A stretch of DNA of 64,000 nucleotides from Amycolatopsis sp. CA-230715 (GTDB lineage: Bacteria > Actinomycetota > Actinomycetes > Mycobacteriales > Pseudonocardiaceae), in NCBI RefSeq assembly GCF_018736145.1, contig NZ_CP059997.1, positions 1,177,501-1,241,500 on the forward strand. Direction: 5' to 3'. The notes below the pieces were generated by a model. The model worked only from the letters and a program-made list of their open reading frames with translations. It made no database searches and had not been told where the DNA came from. Positions 1-13,017 of this stretch are shown here, in pieces (the stretch's first letter is position 1; every line of letters begins with the position of its first letter). The translations under genes were made by a program, and so were the position numbers.

Positions 1-529
1 GAATGTCCAGCCCAGCACGGAAGATCCGCCCATGCCCGCCTTTCGCAGGCCCCTTCTGCGTCCAGTACAAGTACTCGGTGTCGACCGCGACTCCGACGCA
101 CTCCTGCCGCCACGACGAGTCGCGCGCGTTCACCACGAGATCGGTCAGCTCGGTACCGTCGACACGAACGCGGCTCACCCGGCACCCCTCGCGGTCGCTC
201 CAGTACAAGGTCCCGGCGCCGTCGGACACGAGCTGCTTGCCGGTCGTGATCGCCCCGGGCGGCAGCAGGTCGCGCGCACCGGTCCCGTCCAACCCCACCG
301 CGTGCAGCCCACCGTTGGGCCGCGAATAGTCCAAACCGGACTCCCGCGTCTTTGCCGACGCCCTCGTGGGCACCCCCATGGTCGTCCAGTAGACGACACC
401 GTCGAGCACGGCCACCCCGTCGGGAAAGGGGGCCGCACCGCCGAAAACGGTCGTGACCCGTCCATCCGGGACACTCACGCGCAGGATCGACCCCGACGTG
501 ATACCCAGCGCCAACACCGCGGTGAACAA
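1..529 (-). CDS. YWTD/NHL-type beta-propeller protein, 3' end outside window
   Basis: The minus strand reads open from a TTG at 527-529 to the left edge (about 176 codons). An AGGAGG sits about 8 nt before the TTG, which is why I chose it over a GTG four codons later. The protein carries recurrent blade motifs: VVYWTTMG, LYWSDREG and YLYWTQKGPAKGG. These are typical of the LDL-receptor class B / SMP-30-like propellers that actinomycetes annotate as sugar-lactone lactonase-like or DUF5050-like proteins. There is no signal peptide, so it is probably cytoplasmic. The substrate is unknown. The C-terminus is cut off by the window, so completeness cannot be judged. Confidence 0.7.
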   Translation of the reverse strand, partial: MFTAVLALGITSGSILRVSVPDGRVTTVFGGAAPFPDGVAVLDGVVYWTTMGVPTRASAKTRESGLDYSRPNGGLHAVGLDGTGARDLLPPGAITTGKQLVSDGAGTLYWSDREGCRVSRVRVDGTELTDLVVNARDSSWRQECVGVAVDTEYLYWTQKGPAKGGHGRIFRAGLDI

Positions 530-634
530 ACGGCGGCCCTCCTGCCCTGATCGCTTTCGCGCTCAGGAAAGCACAGGAAGGCCGCCGTCGCCCCTCGATG
601 ATCTCGGAGGGGTCAGTGCGTTGTCGTCGCGCGA

Positions 635-817
635 TCAGCGCATCGCGCGGCCTGCGGTCCGCACGAACGCCGACCACGCGGCGGGTGCCACGGTCAAATT
701 CCCCGCGGCCCGGTTCTTCGTGTCGCGAACGCCTACCTCGTCCGCGCCGATCGCTACTTCAACACAATCGCCTTGGTTCCCGCTGTAGCTGCTCTTGCGC
801 CAGCGGCTTCGCGTCAT
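635..817 (-). CDS. DUF397 domain protein
   Basis: A 60-residue protein with the DUF397 signature: WRKSSYSGNQGDCVEVA near the N-terminus, then GVRDTKNR and a C-terminal W-x-x-F motif. Such proteins are the small partners of Scr1-type XRE regulators in Streptomyces and Pseudonocardiaceae, where the pair resembles a toxin-antitoxin or developmental regulator module. Its start codon overlaps the stop of the upstream regulator gene (ATGA), so the two are translationally coupled. That the partner protein is the neighbouring gene product is inferred from this coupling. Confidence 0.9.
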   Translation of the reverse strand: MTRSRWRKSSYSGNQGDCVEVAIGADEVGVRDTKNRAAGNLTVAPAAWSAFVRTAGRAMR

Positions 818-1656
818 GAGGCAATCTCCATTTCGTCTGCTAACTCTGCGATGAGTCCCGTTGTGGCAGCAGGGCTCATCGCTTCCCGGCGGAGAGTATC
901 CGCCGCCGCGCGATAGTCAGCGACATCCCGGGCATCGGTCAGGGTCGTCGCGGACCGGTAGTGCTCCAGCTGAACGATCGGCTGCCCGATCTCCGGTTCG
1001 ATGTACACGAACGGGCCTTCGAGGGCGGGCGAGTAGCCGACGCTCAGCGGAAGCGCCTGGACGGTGATGGTTTCCAGTTCGGCGAGCCTGGTCAACTGCC
1101 GGAGTTGTTCCACCATCACACTTCGCGGGCAGGGCGGATACCGGAGGGCGGCCTCGCCGATGATCGCGTGGAACGGCACTGGGTTGTGGCGGGTGATCGC
1201 GTCGCGCCGACCCATCCGGTACAGAACACGCTGTTCGGCTTCGCCGCGTTCCGCTCCGGCGGCGACCATGATCGCGCGGGCGTAGTCGCTCGTCTGGAGC
1301 ATCCCGGGCACCAGCAGCGGTTGGACGTTCACGATCAGCTTCGCAGTGCGCTCGTACTCGGTGAGCGCGGCCAGATGCCGAAGGACGCCCGGCGCGACCC
1401 AGTTCGGATCGGCGGCGTCCCGCGCGAGATCGACGAGCCGGTCGCGTTCCTCGCCGGTCACCCCGAGAATGCCGAGCACCGCCGCGGTGTCGTTCGGGCT
1501 CGGCGCGACCTTGCCGGACTCCCACCGGGACACGGCGGTGTGATGCTTACCCACCTGCTCGCCGAGGTCCCGAGTCGTCATCCCCGCCGCCTTGCGGGCC
1601 TCGCGCAAGGCCGCGCCGAGTGCGCGCGCACGGGGACTGTTCGCGGTGCTCACCAT
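814..1656 (-). CDS. XRE-family regulator with DUF5753 (Scr1-like)
   Basis: A 280-residue DNA-binding regulator. Residues 10-65 form a helix-turn-helix of the XRE class (MTTRDLGEQVGKHHTAVSRW). The remainder (about 95-270) is DUF5753, recognisable by AKLIVNVQPLLVPGMLQTSDYA near its start and FVYIEPE later. It is co-transcribed with the DUF397 gene and overlaps it by 4 bp. Upstream, a perfect 14-bp palindrome (1722-1735) and a related half copy over its own start codon (about 1651-1662) suggest autoregulation and possible control of the divergent small-gene operon. The start is an ATG followed immediately by GTG; either could be used. Confidence 0.88.
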   Translation of the reverse strand: MVSTANSPRARALGAALREARKAAGMTTRDLGEQVGKHHTAVSRWESGKVAPSPNDTAAVLGILGVTGEERDRLVDLARDAADPNWVAPGVLRHLAALTEYERTAKLIVNVQPLLVPGMLQTSDYARAIMVAAGAERGEAEQRVLYRMGRRDAITRHNPVPFHAIIGEAALRYPPCPRSVMVEQLRQLTRLAELETITVQALPLSVGYSPALEGPFVYIEPEIGQPIVQLEHYRSATTLTDARDVADYRAAADTLRREAMSPAATTGLIAELADEMEIAS

Positions 1657-1721
1657 GCACCAAATCCTAGATCAGGGCCGCCGGGGCCACGGGTCCATCC
1701 GATCGGGCGATTGCCTCTCAG

Positions 1722-1735
1722 TGGTGCATGCACCA
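1722..1735. promoter_or_regulatory. Perfect palindrome, candidate operator of the XRE/DUF397 pair
   Basis: TGGTGCATGCACCA is a perfect 14-bp palindrome in the divergent intergenic region. The same word in degenerate form (TTGGTGCATGGTG on the minus strand) covers the regulator's start codon near 1650-1662. Two related sites flanking a regulator's own promoter fit autoregulation. Binding is inferred only. Confidence 0.5.
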
Positions 1736-1909
1736 TCGTATTGGACACGCACCACAGTGTTGGAACCGAAGCATACTACTACTGGGACAGCCTCTCGGGT
1801 TCGCCTTCGTCCTGCGGGCGAGCGCGCCCCGGGATGGAGCCGGTGCCAGTCCCGCCACGACCCGGGACTGGCACCGCGCCACGACGTTCGCGGCGGAAGG
1901 ACGGAAGAA

Positions 1910-2098
1910 ATGATCGCGCTCTGGCTACTGCCGCCACTGGTCGTGGCTATCGCACTGCCGCTCGCGCACCGGCTCGCCGCTTATGTGCCACCGAGACACG
2001 AAGCGCCTGCCGCTCGAACCCGCGTGGTACTCGACGAGGCGTACGGGTACGAGCACGTCGAGCCGCTCACGCGAAGCGATTTGGTGGCACTGTTGTGA
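1910..2098 (+). CDS. Small single-pass membrane protein
   Basis: A 62-residue protein from an ATG at 1910, preceded by a purine-rich GGAAGAA. Residues 2-25 (ALWLLPPLVVAIALPLAHRL) form one transmembrane helix, followed by a charged cytoplasmic or exported tail. The stop codon TGA overlaps the next gene's GTG, so translation of the first two genes is coupled. I do not recognise the family. It starts a three-gene operon divergent from the XRE/DUF397 pair, whose candidate operator lies about 175 bp upstream. Confidence 0.6.
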   Translation: MIALWLLPPLVVAIALPLAHRLAAYVPPRHEAPAARTRVVLDEAYGYEHVEPLTRSDLVALL

Positions 2099-2265
2099 GC
2101 TGGGCGAGTTGCGACGACGGTCGGCGGCACTGGATCGTCCGCGAGTACCGGAGCCGCGACGGGGTGACGGTGCGGACCGCGTGCGGCACGGTGTTCGGTC
2201 CGAGTAGCCGCACTGCCCAGGAGATGTGCGCGAAATGCGCCACTGCCCGAAGGAACCGGGAATGA
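2095..2265 (+). CDS. Small cysteine-containing protein
   Basis: A 56-residue protein from a GTG at 2095 that overlaps the preceding stop, ending in an ATGA overlap with the next gene. It contains C at position 5, a TACGT motif and a C-terminal CAKCA pair. This is compatible with a minimal zinc-binding fold but not proven. The middle gene of a tightly coupled trio; no family recognised. The double start/stop overlaps and the absence of gaps are the main reasons to call it real. Confidence 0.6.
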   Translation: MSWASCDDGRRHWIVREYRSRDGVTVRTACGTVFGPSSRTAQEMCAKCATARRNRE

Positions 2266-2621
2266 GCTTCTACGTCACCTACGTGCGCCACGCCAGCGAT
2301 GCCCGGCACACGGTGCACCGGCTGCGGCACTACAGCGGCCGTGAGTCCGAAGTCGAGCTGGACTGTGGGAAGCGGTTCGTTCCCTACGACCTGTTCCGTC
2401 TCGACGAGGACGAGTGGCGCCGCGACACCGGCTGCCCCGGCTGTGACAACCACTTGCTGACCCTGGTCGACGGCGAGGGCTGCACTTGGCGCGAGGCGCC
2501 CGACACCCACGGACATCCCTCCGGCGAGTTTTCCGTTCTGGCGCCGCCGGGCGAGACCCCGGACGAGCTGACCCCGTTGGTCGAGATCGTGCGCATGTGG
2601 GGAATCCGCGAACTCAGCTGA
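2262..2621 (+). CDS. Zinc-ribbon-like hypothetical protein
   Basis: A 119-residue protein with ATG at 2262 overlapping the previous stop. It has a CGKRFVPYDLF motif around residue 36 and a GCPGC motif around residue 58. Spacing of the two cysteine groups resembles a zinc ribbon. A longer start at 2226 is possible but would overlap the upstream gene by 40 nt, so the ATGA start is preferred. Such proteins recur near DUF397 regulators in Pseudonocardiaceae as unnamed zinc-finger proteins. Function unknown; last gene of the trio, followed by a strong hairpin. Confidence 0.65.
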   Translation: MSFYVTYVRHASDARHTVHRLRHYSGRESEVELDCGKRFVPYDLFRLDEDEWRRDTGCPGCDNHLLTLVDGEGCTWREAPDTHGHPSGEFSVLAPPGETPDELTPLVEIVRMWGIRELS

Positions 2622-2722
2622 GTCCTCGTTCGCCGAGCCTGAAGTGGGCCAACGATTTCGAACGCCGGGCGCGCCAATTCCACCCTTCGACCGATAGCGG
2701 TTGAAGGGACCCGGATTTCGGC

Positions 2723-2748
2723 CAGTCCACTGTGGATACAGTGGACTG
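2723..2748. terminator. Bidirectional hairpin terminator
   Basis: An 11-bp perfect stem (CAGTCCACTGT / ACAGTGGACTG) with a GGAT loop lies between the end of the small-gene operon (2621) and the end of the DUF222-HNH gene (2776), which converge. There is no T-run, as is common in actinomycetes. One stem arm contains the recurrent word CCACTGTGGA discussed in the findings. Confidence 0.6.
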
Positions 2749-2775
2749 CCGGGCCGCCAGTGGCGGCAAGGTTTC

Positions 2776-4028
2776 TTAGGCTGCGCGGGGTTGGGCGGTG
2801 TGGCGGTTCGATCGGGATCTTCGCCATGGGTCGACGAACTCGGGTGGGGTGAACACCGGAAGGCCGTCGACCATGCGGAGTTTCCAGTCACTACGATGTA
2901 AAAGTCTGTGGTGATGAGCACATAACAGCACGAGATTACCTAAATCGGTGGTGCCGCCGTGTGCCCATGGGACGACGTGGTGCGCTTCGCAATGCCGCGG
3001 GGTCCGCGAGCATCCGGGGAAACAACACCCGCCATCCCGCAATGCCAACATGAAGCGAAGCGCCTCAGTCACCAATCGCCTCGCCCGCCCCATCTCCAGG
3101 GGCTGGCCCTTGCCGTCGAGTATGGCCGGGATGACCCGGCAGTCACACGCCAGAATCCGGGCCTCGCTCGCCGTGATGTCGGTGACCATGTCCAGACACG
3201 CCTTGCCCAGCTCAGCTTCAAGTCCGCCAGGGGAATGGTCACGATCAGATCCGACCGGCCACCACTGCGATTCGGCGAATCGGGATGACTTCCGGCGAGC
3301 GCCACCAACTCCATGAACGCGTCCCCATACCGCTCCGCCCGACTCCGCACCACGGGGCCATCGGACTCCTCAGCGCGGGGCATCGCGAGAGGGTCCAGCA
3401 GGGCGAGGGTTTTCGCGGCCGACACGGGATCGAGGTAGCCGTCGAACTTCGCCGAACCATCCTTGCGCTGATGAACGTTCAGCTCCCGCCTCGGCTCAGG
3501 GATGTCGCGGGGTTCGGGGCCGTCGGGATCGAGGCGGCCGAGGATTTCCTTACCCGCCTTGCCGATCTCCCTGACACCCGCCCTCCGCGCCAACTCGACC
3601 AGAGTCTGTTCCGCGAACTCCCGATCCTCCCCCGACACCGCTGCCGGGATCTTTTCCAGCACCCGCACGATCCCATCCACATGCTCCGGCGAGATCTCAC
3701 CCTCCCGCACAGCCTCACCGACAACAGGCGCGACAGCGGGAATCTCCGCACCATCAATCCCCTGACCAGGATTGGTGGCCAGCGCCCGCTTCACCAGCTT
3801 CTTCACACCCGGACCGGAACTGCGCGCGATATCCGCCACCAACCCAGCCACACCGCTGTACCCCAAAGCACGGGCGCCACCGTTGTCCAGATGCGCGATG
3901 ATGCGGTGAATGCGGGCTTCTTGGCGCCACCAGGATACGAACTCCTCCCGCAACAGCACAGCCAGCTCGCCCGCGGGAAGCTGCCACAGTTCCTGTTGCG
4001 GCACAAGGGAAGGAGAAGTCTCGGACAC
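2776..4028 (-). pseudogene. DUF222-HNH (13E12-type) protein, one-base frameshift
   Basis: Translation from 4028 gives the DUF222 domain (start MSETSPSLVPQQELWQ; later RELNVHQRKDGSAKFDGYLD and SDLIVTIPLADL). It then leaves the family frame at about 3215-3224. The correct continuation (MVTDITASEARILACDCRVIP, CCFPGC, CEAHHVVPWAHGG, LLCAHHHRLLH: an HNH nuclease domain) resumes in another frame and ends at 2776. Restoring one G in the coding strand near 3219 (GACTTGAAG to GACTTGGAAG) joins both halves into about 417 residues. It is either a genuine inactivating deletion or a sequencing error. 13E12-family proteins are abundant in actinomycetes and often linked to mobile DNA. An intact relative sits at 49668-50795. 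Confidence 0.85.
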
Positions 4029-4305
4029 CCTGCCAGTCTACCGCCGATCGCACGCACGTTCGATAGCCCAAACGGGCGAAACACGCGAGCATCACCACGA
4101 AACCCGTTGGCACACAACAATTTCCGACAACAGCGTCGCAAAGTGCAGCGACACCAACAAAAACGAAACCCCGCGAACCAACCACGACAGCCACCAGCAG
4201 GAAGACCAAGCGCACCACGAGAAATCACGACAGGAGGTGTCGTGATTCGCTGAGAGCCTGGTTCGAAGACAGCCCCAGAAGTCACGTAACGAGAGAGGGT
4301 TCCTC
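4029..4305. other. Divergent intergenic region with a 10-bp stem-loop
   Basis: 277 bp between the divergent DUF222 and VOC genes, noticeably poorer in G+C than its surroundings. At 4223-4247 a perfect 10-bp stem (AATCACGACA / TGTCGTGATT) encloses the loop GGAGG. It lies about 60 bp before the VOC start. It may be an operator or a leader structure. No small gene is evident. Confidence 0.4.
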
Positions 4306-4734
4306 GTGGGATCTCAGGTCAATCCGTGCATCACGTTCAACGGCAACGCGCGGCACGCGATGGAGTTCTACCGGGAGGTCTTCGGCGGTGAGCTGGAGCT
4401 GGGCACCGTCGCGGACTTCGGGTCGCCGGACTCGCCCAACGCCGACACAGTCATGCACGCCCGCCTCGACACCGCGGCTGGCTACACGCTGATGGCATGG
4501 GACTTTCCCGACGATAGGCCGGGCCACCCGCCCTATCGGCCAGGGAACAACGTCGCGCTCTTCCTGGACGGCGACGGCGACGACAACGAACTGCGCGACT
4601 ACTTCGAGAAGCTGTCCGAAGGTGGCACCGTCACCTTGCCGCTGGAGAAGCAGGTTTGGGGCGACGAGGCGGGTTCGGTCGTCGACCGGTTCGGGATCAC
4701 CTGGATGGTCAACATCAAAGCCCAGCACCGGTGA
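4306..4734 (+). CDS. VOC-superfamily protein (PhnB/glyoxalase-like)
   Basis: A 142-residue protein from GTG 4306. It shows the PhnB-type pattern: PCITFNGNARHAMEFYREVFGG at the N-terminus, then TVMHARLDTAAGYTLMAWD and a C-terminal DRFGITWMVNI. The vicinal-oxygen-chelate fold binds metals and acts in glyoxalase, dioxygenase or antibiotic-binding roles. PhnB-like members mostly lack known activity. Standalone gene; the downstream neighbour is a MarR remnant on the other strand, beginning one base after this stop. Confidence 0.88.
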   Translation: MGSQVNPCITFNGNARHAMEFYREVFGGELELGTVADFGSPDSPNADTVMHARLDTAAGYTLMAWDFPDDRPGHPPYRPGNNVALFLDGDGDDNELRDYFEKLSEGGTVTLPLEKQVWGDEAGSVVDRFGITWMVNIKAQHR

Positions 4735-4890
4735 TCAACCAGCCGCGGCCTTGGCCAGCAGCCGCCTGAGCTGGCGCTGTTCGGCCGGGCTGAGCTGGGC
4801 GACCCGCGATCGGGTGGCCATCGCCGTCGCGAGGCGGCGCCGGGTTTCGAGTCCGCGCTCGGTGAGGGTCACGATCTTGGCGCGACGGTT
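4735..4890 (-). pseudogene. MarR-family regulator remnant (C-terminal part)
   Basis: The minus strand from about 4890 to a stop at 4735-4737 encodes NRRAKIVTLTERGLETRRRL followed by about 30 residues ending LLAKAAAG. This is the beta-wing and C-terminal dimerisation helix of a MarR regulator (the usual DRRxxxVxLTxxG motif). Everything upstream of the wing is missing: immediately beyond it the same frame meets a TAG stop, and the DNA switches to an unrelated gene read on the other strand. The remnant therefore ends at a deletion or recombination junction. Confidence 0.75.
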
Positions 4891-5266
4891 CTGCTACGAC
4901 GCCGACTTCCCCGACATGATGCGCGAGGACGCCGACATCATGCTGGTACCGGGCGGCGACTGGCCCGAGTTTGGCCGGGCGCACACCGAGATGTCGAGCC
5001 TGCGCGCGATCGAGAACGGCTACGCACTGGTCCGGCAGGACTTCAGCGGCTGGTCGGCCGGGTTCGACCACCAGGGGCGGACGCTCTCGACGCAGGACAC
5101 CACCGTCGACCACGACTCGTGGATCCTCGACGTCCCCGCCCGCGGCACGACGACGGCCTACCGCCTCTTCGGCGACGTCTTCGCCTGGCTGTGCCTGGCG
5201 GGCACGATCGTCCTGATCGGACAGACCGCGCTCGCCCGCAGGGCGGCTACCCGGAAGCGCCGATAG
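4891..5266 (+). pseudogene. Carbon-nitrogen hydrolase / Lnt-like membrane protein remnant (C-terminal part)
   Basis: The plus frame reads FCYDADFPDMMREDADIMLV, then GGDWPEFGRAHTEMSSLRAI and ENGYALVRQDFSGWSAGFD. This is the nitrilase-type catalytic region around the active-site cysteine (C-Y-D). It ends with a transmembrane segment (VFAWLCLAGTIVLIGQTAL) and a basic tail. This arrangement matches actinobacterial apolipoprotein-N-acyltransferase-like proteins of about 500 residues, of which only the last 125 remain. There is no plausible start codon at the junction (4889-4893), where the MarR remnant begins on the opposite strand. Confidence 0.75.
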
Positions 5267-5270
5267 TACC

Positions 5271-6470
5271 CTATGTCCACAATGGACTTTGAGAAACCGG
5301 TGCCCCGCCGCGCCATACGCGCCGGACCGAGAGCGTGTCGCCGATGGCCGTGGTCGGATCACCGGCGACCAGCACGAGGTCGGCGCGGAGCCCCGGCTCG
5401 ATCCGGCCGCGGTCGCCGAGGCCGAACCGGCGTGCCGGAACGGAGGTCGCCGCCCGCAATGCTTCCGTCGGCGTCAACCCTGCCATCACCAGGAGCCGCA
5501 GTTCGTCGTGCAGGCTGGCGCCGTGGGCCATTCCCGGTGCGCCGAGGTGGGCGGCGTCCGTGCCCGCGAGAATGTCGACGCCCGCGCGGTGCAGGGCTGC
5601 GAGCGCTTCGAGGGCGTAGCCGAAGTTTTCGCGTGGACTCGTCGCGATCGCGCCGGACAGGTTGTCGAGCCATTCGGGCGTCAGCTTCGGATGCACCCGC
5701 GGATCCTTGGCCAGCGACGCACCGGCACTCGCGCCGGTGATCGACGCGATCACCGACAGGGTGGGAATCACGAAGGCACCGGCGGCGATCTTCCCGATCA
5801 GCTCGTCGGTGTGCGGCCGGTCGAAGAAGAGGTGGGTGAGCCCGTCGACTCCGGCGCCGACGACCTGGTTCGCGGTGTCGACGGTCATCGCGTGCGCCAG
5901 CACCATTTTGCCGCGGGCGTGGCCCTCGCGAACGGTCGCCGCGACCAGTTCGGGAGCGAGGCTGGGCAGGGAAGAGCCGAACAGATGGCCGTCCTCCACG
6001 AGCACCTTGAGGTAGTCGGCGCCCTCGTCGATCCTGGCTTCGACGAACGCCGGGATCTCGGCCACGCGCGTGGCCGTCGGCCACTCCGGGTCGCCCTCCC
6101 CTTTCCGGAGCTGGTGCGGGTGCCCGTCCGCGGGCGTGAGCCCAATGGACGAGGAGCGCACGTCGGCCAGGTCACTCGACTCGGAAGCCTTGCGGCGCAC
6201 CGGAATCATCCGCTCCGGGATCGAGAGCATGTCGAATTCGGTGGTGATCCCGAACGTCAGCGCCTGGCGGAGCGATTCGGCGTCGGTGTGCGTGTGCGCG
6301 TCGATGAAGCCGGGCAGCACCGTGGCACCGGTGCCGTCGACCAGGTCGACCCCCTCGGGGCGGTCGCCCGCGACGCGCGCGATCTTGCCGTCGGCGACTT
6401 CGACATCGACGATCCCGAGCGGATTCTCACCGTCGAAGACGCGGGCGCCGGTGATGATGAAGTGGTTCAC
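5271..6470 (-). CDS. Metal-dependent amidohydrolase (imidazolonepropionase-like)
   Basis: A 399-residue cytoplasmic hydrolase. It opens with the small beta-sandwich (ITGARVFDGE) and has the metal-binding pair H59-x-H61 in GFIDAHTHTD. Further motifs are LAHAMT, a late GTDAAH aspartate, and a closing GxIEPGLRADLVLVAGDP. Relatives include prolidase-like and imidazolonepropionase-like hydrolases of dipeptides, lactams or organophosphates; the substrate here is unknown. The start is GTG 6470, but it lacks a Shine-Dalgarno sequence and lies inside a 40-bp palindrome. This suggests a leaderless transcript or a start buried in a hairpin. It ends 4 bp from the convergent CN-hydrolase remnant. Confidence 0.85.
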   Translation of the reverse strand: MNHFIITGARVFDGENPLGIVDVEVADGKIARVAGDRPEGVDLVDGTGATVLPGFIDAHTHTDAESLRQALTFGITTEFDMLSIPERMIPVRRKASESSDLADVRSSSIGLTPADGHPHQLRKGEGDPEWPTATRVAEIPAFVEARIDEGADYLKVLVEDGHLFGSSLPSLAPELVAATVREGHARGKMVLAHAMTVDTANQVVGAGVDGLTHLFFDRPHTDELIGKIAAGAFVIPTLSVIASITGASAGASLAKDPRVHPKLTPEWLDNLSGAIATSPRENFGYALEALAALHRAGVDILAGTDAAHLGAPGMAHGASLHDELRLLVMAGLTPTEALRAATSVPARRFGLGDRGRIEPGLRADLVLVAGDPTTAIGDTLSVRRVWRGGAPVSQSPLWT

Positions 6471-6505
6471 GGCTGAACCGTAAGCACTTACGGTTCAGCC
6501 GTGAA
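6466..6505. promoter_or_regulatory. 40-bp palindrome over the amidohydrolase start
   Basis: Arms of 19 bp (TTCACGGCTGAACCGTAAG and its complement) are separated by 2 bp (CA). The palindrome includes the GTG start of the amidohydrolase and lies 44 bp past the end of the carboxylase gene on the same strand. It could be an operator overlapping a leaderless promoter, a terminator for the upstream gene, or both. Confidence 0.6.
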
Positions 6506-6548
6506 GAACGCACTTTCCCGATACGTGGTGAGGTTCGGGTAACCGGTA

Positions 6549-12017
<5,469 letters not shown>

Positions 12018-12046
12018 CGGCTGAGCCTCCCAAATCCCTACGCACA

Positions 12047-12080
12047 GCAGGCGACGTCCGGGTCCCGGAACGTCGCCTGC
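12047..12080 (-). promoter_or_regulatory. Leader hairpin before the acyl-CoA carboxylase
   Basis: A perfect 11-bp stem (GCAGGCGACGT / ACGTCGCCTGC) with a 12-nt loop that itself contains CCGG...CCGG lies 30-63 bp upstream of the carboxylase start. The position fits a 5'-leader structure or an operator. No ribosome-binding site is sequestered, so the effect, if any, would be on transcription. Confidence 0.4.
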
Positions 12081-12152
12081 ACCTGTCTACACCCTGCTCG
12101 ACTACCGCTGGGTACACCAATGTCCCGGCCCGCGCATGCCGAGGCCGCAGGC

Positions 12153-12169
12153 TTGTAGGAACCCCACAA
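12153..12169. promoter_or_regulatory. Imperfect palindrome, candidate repressor site
   Basis: TTGTAGGAACCCCACAA has 7-bp arms with one mismatch around a 3-bp centre. It lies about 136 bp upstream of the carboxylase start, in the 300-bp region between it and the EF-hand gene. The form resembles TetR-type operators. No regulator gene is adjacent. The rest of 12081-12318 shows nothing I can interpret. Confidence 0.35.
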
Positions 12170-12318
12170 AAAGCGACCAGGGCCACACCGCCCTGGCTCT
12201 GCCCGGCGCGAGGTCCACCACAAAGCACGCGGGAAACCCTACGGCTTGGACGACTAGGCAAACGCCAAACCGCGGAAACCTGTCCGGAACGTCGGCTGAA
12301 CGTCCGGTTCGGATTCGG

Positions 12319-12885
12319 TCAGGCGGAGTAGGCGGGGCGACCCATCCACCAGTTGCCCGGCGCGTCCGGGTCGCTGCTCGACCAGAATTCGACGATCGCG
12401 CTGACGAACTCGGCGGTGGACAGCGCGCCGTCGCCGTCGGTGTCGAGGTGGGCGAACGCCTCGTCGGCTTCGGCCTGGGTCAGCCCGGGGAAATGACCGC
12501 GCTGGAACGCGAGGAACTCCGCGGGGCTCACCGTGCCGTCCTCGTCGGTGTCCGCGATCGCCAGGAACGCCTCGGCGAGCGCGCCCACCGTGGCCGCCGC
12601 CGCGGCCGCGTCGGAGGCCAGCGATCGGGTGGACGCCACGAACTGCTCCTTGGTGATCGAGGTCGTCCCCTCGGGGAGGTGCGGCAGGTGCAGGTCCCGC
12701 CAGATCGCCAGGTACGCGTCGATGATCCGGCGCTCGGCGTCGGATCCGGGCGCGTGCCCCATCGAGGCGGCGACCTGCTGCCCGCACACCACGTGGTCGT
12801 GCTCGGTCAGCAGGCCGTCCCCATCCGCGTCCAGGTAGTCGAACCCGTGGCCGATCTTCGCGGTGAGCAGGTCCGAAGCGGTCAC
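12319..12885 (-). CDS. EF-hand calcium-binding protein (calerythrin/CalD-like)
   Basis: A 188-residue protein with three canonical EF-hand loops: DADGDGLLTEHDH near the N-terminus, then DTDEDGTVSPAEF and DTDGDGALSTAEF. A degenerate fourth motif lies between the first and second (GTTSITKEQF). Such four-helix-pair proteins are common in Streptomyces and Saccharopolyspora as calcium buffers or sensors. I chose GTG 12885 (GGAGG 5 nt upstream, start VTASDLLTAKIG) over a longer ATG at 12999. The longer form would run into the divergent oxidoreductase promoter and adds a non-homologous basic leader. Confidence 0.88.
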   Translation of the reverse strand: MTASDLLTAKIGHGFDYLDADGDGLLTEHDHVVCGQQVAASMGHAPGSDAERRIIDAYLAIWRDLHLPHLPEGTTSITKEQFVASTRSLASDAAAAAATVGALAEAFLAIADTDEDGTVSPAEFLAFQRGHFPGLTQAEADEAFAHLDTDGDGALSTAEFVSAIVEFWSSSDPDAPGNWWMGRPAYSA

Positions 12886-13017
12886 GACACCCTCCACTCC
12901 CAGCGGGAACACCGGCCACCGACTGTAGCGGCGCCGCTCCTTGATCGGTGCCCCGTCGCCGGGGAATAGCCCGATCGCACGTAGTGTTTGAGCGTTCAAC
13001 TACTTCGGGAGGACGAC

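Noticed and set aside
3754..4285. Alternative minus-strand frames at the DUF222 gene start
   Set aside because: Overlap the DUF222 frame that carries the family sequence; Cys/Trp/Arg-rich shadow translations.
12886..12999. Longer start for the EF-hand protein
   Set aside because: Adds 38 residues without similarity and would overlap the leader of the divergent oxidoreductase; the GTG at 12885 has GGAGG.
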